NCBI GenBank assembly: GCA_964455095.1
Contig: CAYVUV010000221.1
Span: 1-6,424 of the forward strand
Direction: 5' to 3'
Origin: CAYVUV01 sp964455095
GTDB lineage: Bacteria; Desulfobacterota; Binatia; HRBIN30; CADEER01
Length of the DNA stretch: 6,424 nucleotides
In this document: in pieces, positions 1 through 3,620 of the stretch
How positions within the stretch are numbered: the first letter of the stretch is position 1
Layout: every line of letters begins with the position of its first letter
The notes under the pieces: model-generated
Seen by the model: the letters and a program-made list of their open reading frames with translations, nothing else
Databases searched by the model: none
What the model was told of the DNA's origin: nothing
Translations under genes and position numbers: made by a program

Positions 1-1
1 C

Positions 2-1315
2 GGCGCCGACTGGGGGTTCGAGACGTTCCCCGAGTATCTCGATGCCGTCGAGCGCGGCGGCATGGCGATCAACCTCGGTGTGCTGCTCGGCCATACGCCG
101 CTGCGGCTCTACGCCATGGGCGAGGCGTCGACGGAGCGCGCCGCGACGGCGGACGAGATTGCCGCCATGCAGGCCATCGTGCGCGACGCGATTCGCGCCG
201 GCGCGGTCGGCTTCGCCACGTCCAACGCGCCGACGCATGTCGGCTACGACGGGCGCCCGGTGCCGAGCCGCTCCGCCGAGCTGGCGGAGACCATGGCGCT
301 CGCCAGCGTGCTGCAGGACGAAGGCCGCGGCATGATCCAGGCGACGATGGGTCCCGATCTCTTCTTCAGCCAGCTGGCCGACATCGCGCGCACCACCGGG
401 CGCACGATCTCATGGACCGCGCTGCTCGCCGGCCTGGCCGGCCCAGGCTCGCACCGCATGTTCCTCGAGCACTCGATCTCGCTGCTCGATCAGGGTCTGC
501 CGATCGTGCCGCAGGTGAGCTGCCGGCCGTTGGTGTTCGAGTTCCAGTTCAAGGAACCGTTCGTCTTCGAGAGCATGCCAGTGTTCAAAGCGGTGTCGGC
601 CGCCGACGCCGCCGGCAGGAAGCGGATCTACGCCGACCCCGAGTTTCGCCGCGCGTTCAAATCCGCTGGGCTGAGCTCGGGCGTGTTCGCGGCGCGCTGG
701 GAGCGCATCCTCGTGTCGTCCTACGCGCCCGAGCCGGCGCTCGAGGAGCGCAGTGTCGCCGCCATCGCCGCCGAGCGCGGCGTCGATCCTGTCGACCTCG
801 CGCTCGACCTGGCGCTGGCCACCGATCTCGAGGCGCGCTTCCGCATGCCGCTGCTGAACGACGACGAGGACGAGGTCGCCGAGCTGCTCGCCGATCCGCA
901 CACCGTGCTCGGCCTGTCCGACGCCGGCGCGCACGCCAGCCAGCTCTGCGATGCCTGCTTCTCCACCCACCTGCTCGGCCACTGGGTGCGCGAGCGCGGC
1001 ACGCTCAGCCTCGAGCGCGCCGTGCACATGCTCACCGCGCGCCCGGCGGAGGTATTCGGCATCACCGACCGCGGCCGGCTCGCACTCGGTTGGCCGGCCG
1101 ACGTCGTCGTCTTCGACCCCGCCACGATCGCCGCCGGCAAGCTGCGGCGCATCCAGGACCTGCCCGCCGGCGCGGACCGCCTGGTCTCCGACGCCACCGG
1201 CATCGACGCGGTGATCGTCAACGGCACGGTCATCCGACGCGACGGGCGCGACACCGTCGATGCGAGTGGGCCCCTGCCCGGCCGTTTGCTGCGCAACGGC
1301 CGCGTGTCGGCGTGA
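2..1315 (+). CDS. N-acyl-D-amino-acid deacylase family amidohydrolase (5'-truncated)
   Basis: This is a metal-dependent amidohydrolase of the D-aminoacylase type (amidohydrolase family 3), expected to hydrolyse N-acyl amino acids or related amides or cyclic imides in the cytoplasm. The frame is open from base 2 with no start, so the gene begins outside the window. 437 residues are visible; from memory, relatives are about 550-590 long, so the N-terminal strands with the HxH metal motif are probably missing. Counting from base 2, the fragment shows the family WGFETFPEYLDAVE segment (residues 4-17), GHTPLR (30-35, His31 the likely equivalent of the zinc-ligand GH), GRPVPSR near residue 85, and LSDAGAH (Asp307, His311), where Asp is the expected catalytic or metal-binding residue. 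The C-terminal ADVVVFDP strand is typical of the closing beta-sandwich. The usual STGL.Y.PG and sHmR-type second-histidine region of classical D-aminoacylases is not recognisable, so the substrate may differ. Family assignment is firm; substrate is unknown. Confidence 0.88.
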   Translation, partial: GADWGFETFPEYLDAVERGGMAINLGVLLGHTPLRLYAMGEASTERAATADEIAAMQAIVRDAIRAGAVGFATSNAPTHVGYDGRPVPSRSAELAETMALASVLQDEGRGMIQATMGPDLFFSQLADIARTTGRTISWTALLAGLAGPGSHRMFLEHSISLLDQGLPIVPQVSCRPLVFEFQFKEPFVFESMPVFKAVSAADAAGRKRIYADPEFRRAFKSAGLSSGVFAARWERILVSSYAPEPALEERSVAAIAAERGVDPVDLALDLALATDLEARFRMPLLNDDEDEVAELLADPHTVLGLSDAGAHASQLCDACFSTHLLGHWVRERGTLSLERAVHMLTARPAEVFGITDRGRLALGWPADVVVFDPATIAAGKLRRIQDLPAGADRLVSDATGIDAVIVNGTVIRRDGRDTVDASGPLPGRLLRNGRVSA

Positions 1316-1348
1316 CGGTAGTAGGCATTCGTTGCTGCCCATTGAATC

Positions 1349-1391
1349 ACCCCCACCTCAGTCCTCCCCCGTCGAGGGGGAGGAGGTCGGA
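1349..1391. repeat. Palindromic intergenic repeat A (GC-rich hairpin)
   Basis: A perfect 8-bp inverted repeat, CCTCCCCC (1363-1370) and GGGGGAGG (1376-1383), encloses the 5-base loop GTCGA. C-rich sequence precedes it and a second AGGAGGT-like stretch follows. In one frame it reads NHPHLSPPPSRGRR. From memory this resembles a class of interspersed GC-rich palindromes in bacterial genomes that is often mistranslated as HPxLNPPPSRGR-type peptides. There is no T-run on either strand, so it is not a classical intrinsic terminator, although the hairpin could still affect the 3' end of the upstream mRNA. Confidence 0.6.
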
Positions 1392-1417
1392 GCCGCACCA
1401 CCGCCCCGAAGACTGCG

Positions 1418-1436
1418 CGGCGCTTGACAGGCGCCG
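1418..1436 (+). promoter_or_regulatory. Possible -35 element inside a small inverted repeat, upstream of the hydratase gene
   Basis: A perfect TTGACA (1424-1429) lies about 80 bases before the hydratase start. It sits in the 7-base loop between two 6-bp arms, CGGCGC (1418-1423) and GCGCCG (1431-1436). No convincing -10 hexamer is found 16-18 bases downstream; the best is GAGAAA at 1447-1452, matching only three consensus positions. The arrangement could be a promoter whose -35 overlaps an operator, or chance. Confidence 0.3.
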
Positions 1437-1496
1437 GGACATTGCAGAGAAACAAGAACTCCGATTGCCCTGATCCACAACACAACTTCAGACGAA

Positions 1497-1500
1497 AAGG
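1497..1500 (+). promoter_or_regulatory. Ribosome binding site that decides the hydratase start
   Basis: AAGG at 1497-1500 lies 8 bases before the ATG at 1509, a good Shine-Dalgarno distance. The in-frame GTG at 1500 overlaps this motif and has no comparable site of its own, so ATG 1509 is preferred. Confidence 0.6.
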
Positions 1501-1508
1501 TGGGAGCG

Positions 1509-2348
1509 ATGCGCAAGATTGGCAGTGATCTCGTCGGCTTGCAGTTTGAACCGGTGAAGTTCGAGTGGGACGCCAACAAGGTCATCCTGTACGCACTCGG
1601 CGTCGGCGCCAAGCCCGAAGGCGAGCTCGAGTACGTCTTCGAGGGCAAGGGCCCGAAGGTGCTGCCCACCTTTGCGGTCATTCCCGGCATGCTGTCGATG
1701 GGCGGCCTGATCTCCAACGTCGAGATCAACCTCGCCATGCTGCTGCACGGCGAGCAGGGCATCACGCTGTATCGCGAGATTCCCCCCGAAGCCAAGGTCA
1801 ACGTCGTCGGCAAGGTGACGGCGGTGTGGGACAAGGGCAAGGCGGCGGTGATCGAGACCGAAGGCGTGGTCGAGGACTCCAAAGGCCCGCTGCTGTCGAC
1901 CACTTCGACGCTGTTCATCCGCGGCGCCGGCGGCTTCGGCGGCGAGCGCGGTCCGTCAGCGGCCAGCGAAGAGATCCCGCAGCGCGCGCCCGACCACGTC
2001 GTCGAAGACTTCGTCCAGCCCGAGCAGGGCGCCATCTATCGGCTGTCGGGCGATCCCAACCCGATCCACATCGATCCCGACTTCGCCAAGATGGCCGGCT
2101 TCGAGAAGCCATTCCTACACGGCCTGTGCACCTACGGCATCGTCGGCCGCGCCATCCTCAAGACCGTGTGCGGCGGCGATCGCACCCGCTTCAGCTCGTT
2201 CCGCGCCCGCTTCGCCGATCAGGTCTTCTACGGCGATACGATCCGCACCAAGATCTGGGTCACCGGACCCGGCGAAGCGATCGTCTCGGCCGAGACGCAG
2301 AAGGGCAACGTCGTCTTGTCGCAGGCCAAGGCGACGTTCAAGGCGTGA
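1509..2348 (+). CDS. MaoC-like / hydratase-2 family (R)-specific enoyl-CoA hydratase, double hotdog
   Basis: Predicted to hydrate trans-2-enoyl-CoA to (R)-3-hydroxyacyl-CoA, as do the hydratase-2 domain of peroxisomal multifunctional enzyme 2 and bacterial PhaJ/MaoC proteins; cytoplasmic. The protein has 279 residues, the usual size for a two-hotdog member. The first, probably non-catalytic hotdog spans about residues 1-135 and carries LPTFAVIPG and LHGEQ (His80-Gln83), both typical of MFE-2-type hydratases. A Gly-rich linker follows. The second hotdog (about 150-279) holds the hydratase-2 signature YRLSGDPNPIHID (177-189), with catalytic Asp182 and His187 five residues apart as in PhaJ, then PFLHGLCTYG around His204. 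The start is ATG 1509 because AAGG lies 8 bases upstream; GTG 1500 would add three residues. The next gene follows after 46 bases on the same strand, so the two are likely co-transcribed. Which acyl-CoA is used (fatty acid, steroid side chain or polyhydroxyalkanoate precursor) cannot be told. Both catalytic residues are present and the frame is intact. Confidence 0.9.
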   Translation: MRKIGSDLVGLQFEPVKFEWDANKVILYALGVGAKPEGELEYVFEGKGPKVLPTFAVIPGMLSMGGLISNVEINLAMLLHGEQGITLYREIPPEAKVNVVGKVTAVWDKGKAAVIETEGVVEDSKGPLLSTTSTLFIRGAGGFGGERGPSAASEEIPQRAPDHVVEDFVQPEQGAIYRLSGDPNPIHIDPDFAKMAGFEKPFLHGLCTYGIVGRAILKTVCGGDRTRFSSFRARFADQVFYGDTIRTKIWVTGPGEAIVSAETQKGNVVLSQAKATFKA

Positions 2349-2359
2349 CGAGCTCGGGG

Positions 2360-2389
2360 TCGGAATCGGTATCGGTATCGGAATCGAGG
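2360..2389. repeat. Hexanucleotide microsatellite TCGG(A/T)A, four copies plus a decayed fifth
   Basis: The gap between the hydratase stop and the hydrolase start consists largely of TCGGAA, TCGGTA, TCGGTA, TCGGAA (2360-2383), followed by TCGAGG (2384-2389). The last, decayed unit supplies the GAGG Shine-Dalgarno sequence of the hydrolase gene. Copy-number change here would alter the spacing between the two genes but not the distance from Shine-Dalgarno to start. Confidence 0.8.
2386..2389 (+). promoter_or_regulatory. Ribosome binding site of the alpha/beta hydrolase gene
   Basis: GAGG at 2386-2389 lies 5 bases before ATG 2395. It supports this start despite the odd low-complexity N-terminus. 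The later in-frame GTG at 2473 has no good site. Confidence 0.5.
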
Positions 2390-2394
2390 CACGC

Positions 2395-3321
2395 ATGAGC
2401 TTCGTGCCGACGGAGGGGAATAAGGCTGAGGCTGAGGCTCGGGCTGAGGGTTCGGGCGCGCCGCGGCACGACGTGCCAACCGGTGGGCGCAGTGGGTTCA
2501 CGATCGTCGGCGGCCGGCAGGTGCATTACCTCGAGTGGGGACCTGCCGGCGCCCCGCCAGTTGTCTGCCTGCACGGCGGCGGGCAGACGGCGTACATGTA
2601 CGAAGACCTCGGCGCCGCGCTGCGCGAGCGCTACCACGTGCTGGCGCCCGACCTGCCCGAGCACGGCGATTCCGACCCGACCGAGGACTTCGGCCGCATC
2701 GGCCTCGCCGCCACGCTGCCGCCGCTGTGCGCGCACTTTGGCCTGCGCCGCGTCGCGTTGGTCGGCGCCTCGCTGGGCGGCATCGTCTCGATCACGCTCG
2801 GCGCCGCGCACCCCGAGCTGGTCGCCTCCATCACATTGATCGACGTCGGCCACCGCCTCGAAGAGGCCGGTGTGCGCAAGATCCTCGCCTTCATGTCGGC
2901 GCACGAATCGTTCGGCTCGCTGCAGGAGGCGGCGGACGAGATCGCCCCGTACCTGCCGCACCGCAAGTCGGTGCAGCCCGAGCGCCTGAGCCGCAACCTG
3001 CGCCAGCGCAGCGACGGCCGCTGGGTGTGGAAGCACGGCTACAGCCGCCGCCTGCGCGCCGCCGGCGACGTCGAGAACGGCAGCTGGCGCAACGTCGTCG
3101 ACGGCCTCGAGACCGACGCCGCCGCGCTGCGCTGCCCGGTGCTCGTCCTGCGCGGCGCCGCCAGCGACGTGCTCTCCTCACAGGGCGCCGAAGAGATCGC
3201 CGCCCTCATCCCTGGCGCCCGCCTCGCCATCGTCGCGAATGCCGGCCACCTCGCCGCCGGCGACAACCCGGATTCGACCGTCAGCCTGATCGCCTCGTTC
3301 CTGCGCGATATCGGCTGGTGA
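2395..3321 (+). CDS. Alpha/beta hydrolase fold protein
   Basis: A 308-residue serine hydrolase of the alpha/beta-hydrolase superfamily, probably a cytoplasmic esterase, lactonase or C-C hydrolase; the substrate cannot be named. The oxyanion-hole motif is HGGG (60-63), the strand-4 segment is APDLPEHGDSD, the nucleophile elbow is GASLGG with Ser126, the probable acid is Asp258 in RGAASDV, and the catalytic histidine is His285 in NAGHLAAGDNP. All triad members are in their expected order. A lid of about 70 residues rich in Arg and Glu lies between strands 6 and 7. Residues 1 to about 34 precede the fold and are low complexity; residues 10-18 (KAEAEARAE) come from a hexanucleotide repeat, so this extension is unlikely to be functional. 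The start at ATG 2395 is favoured by GAGG 5 bases upstream; GTG 2473 would remove most of the extension but lacks a ribosome binding site. It lies 46 bases after the hydratase gene on the same strand and probably shares its transcript, suggesting action on a related ester or thioester. Confidence 0.88.
   Translation: MSFVPTEGNKAEAEARAEGSGAPRHDVPTGGRSGFTIVGGRQVHYLEWGPAGAPPVVCLHGGGQTAYMYEDLGAALRERYHVLAPDLPEHGDSDPTEDFGRIGLAATLPPLCAHFGLRRVALVGASLGGIVSITLGAAHPELVASITLIDVGHRLEEAGVRKILAFMSAHESFGSLQEAADEIAPYLPHRKSVQPERLSRNLRQRSDGRWVWKHGYSRRLRAAGDVENGSWRNVVDGLETDAAALRCPVLVLRGAASDVLSSQGAEEIAALIPGARLAIVANAGHLAAGDNPDSTVSLIASFLRDIGW
2424..2447. repeat. Hexanucleotide microsatellite GGCTGA inside the hydrolase N-terminus
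   Basis: Four 6-base units, GGCTGA, GGCTGA, GGCTCG, GGCTGA (2424-2447), encode part of KAEAEARAEG near the start of the alpha/beta hydrolase. The unit is a multiple of three, so gain or loss of copies keeps the frame and changes only the length of a dispensable-looking N-terminal extension. Confidence 0.75.
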
Positions 3322-3362
3322 GGACTCTTCCTTCCCCTCTTGGAGCACTGTCGATCATCTCC

Positions 3363-3437
3363 GACCGGGAGGGCGAGGCTCCTGCCGAGCCGTGCCTCAA
3401 TGTGGCAGACGGCTCCGCGGGAGCGTCGCCCTCCGTC
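3363..3437. repeat. Palindromic intergenic repeat B (large imperfect hairpin)
   Basis: Two 26-base arms, 3368-3393 and 3409-3434, are inverted copies with only three mismatches. They enclose a 15-base loop that can itself pair (GCC 3394-3396 with GGC 3404-3406). GAC (3363-3365) and GTC (3435-3437) extend the stem past a two-base bulge. Read through in one frame, the arms give REGEAPAEP and GSAGASPS. From memory this peptide pair marks an interspersed palindrome seen in many planctomycete and other environmental genomes. It is non-coding; the reading frame through it has no start signal and runs on in an alternative frame from within the hydrolase gene. Confidence 0.75.
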
Positions 3438-3547
3438 AGAGAATCACGAAAGCGCGACAGTACGAAAACACGAAACTCTGATCCGGAGGCTTGAATTTCT
3501 GAGTTTATCTCTCGTGCGTTCGCTATTTCGTGGTTTCGTGATTCTCC
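3438..3547. repeat. Palindromic intergenic repeat C (CACGAAA-type inverted repeat)
   Basis: AGAATCACGAAA (3440-3451) is matched exactly by TTTCGTGATTCT (3534-3545). Inward from these, pairing continues imperfectly, so arms of 34 bases (3440-3473 and 3512-3545) match at about 26 positions. Each arm contains repeated ACGAAA-like units (3446-3451, 3462-3467, 3471-3475 on the left; TTTCGTG twice on the right). Base composition is markedly lower in GC than the surrounding genes, pointing to a different origin. It abuts element B with no spacer. Similar CACGAAA/TTTCGTG palindromes are, from memory, common intergenic repeats in environmental bacteria. Confidence 0.7.
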
Positions 3548-3610
3548 ACGTCGTCCGTGGCACGCCTGAGGGGGAATTCCTGGGCAATGCCATCTGAGCC
3601 TGAGAAGGCT
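3546..3610. terminator. Weak hairpins between convergent genes, possible terminators
   Basis: Two short perfect hairpins lie in the remaining convergent gap: CCACG/CGTGG (3546-3550 and 3556-3560, 5-base loop) and AGCCT/AGGCT (3597-3601 and 3606-3610, GAGA loop). The second is 11 bases past the stop of the minus-strand gene. Neither is followed by a T-run on either strand, so intrinsic termination is doubtful. The rest of the gap between 3548 and 3620 shows nothing else. Confidence 0.2.
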
Positions 3611-3620
3611 GGACCAGTCC

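Noticed and set aside
1363..1383. Hairpin as an intrinsic terminator for the amidohydrolase gene
   Set aside because: The stem is strong but no T-run follows on either strand. It fits an interspersed palindrome better.
410..1485. Minus-strand open frames across the amidohydrolase gene
   Set aside because: High-GC shadow frames. The plus frame carries the recognisable family motifs over its whole length.
3340..3597. Small plus-strand open frame in the convergent gap
   Set aside because: It consists almost entirely of the two palindromic repeats B and C, and its peptide is the translation of repeat arms.
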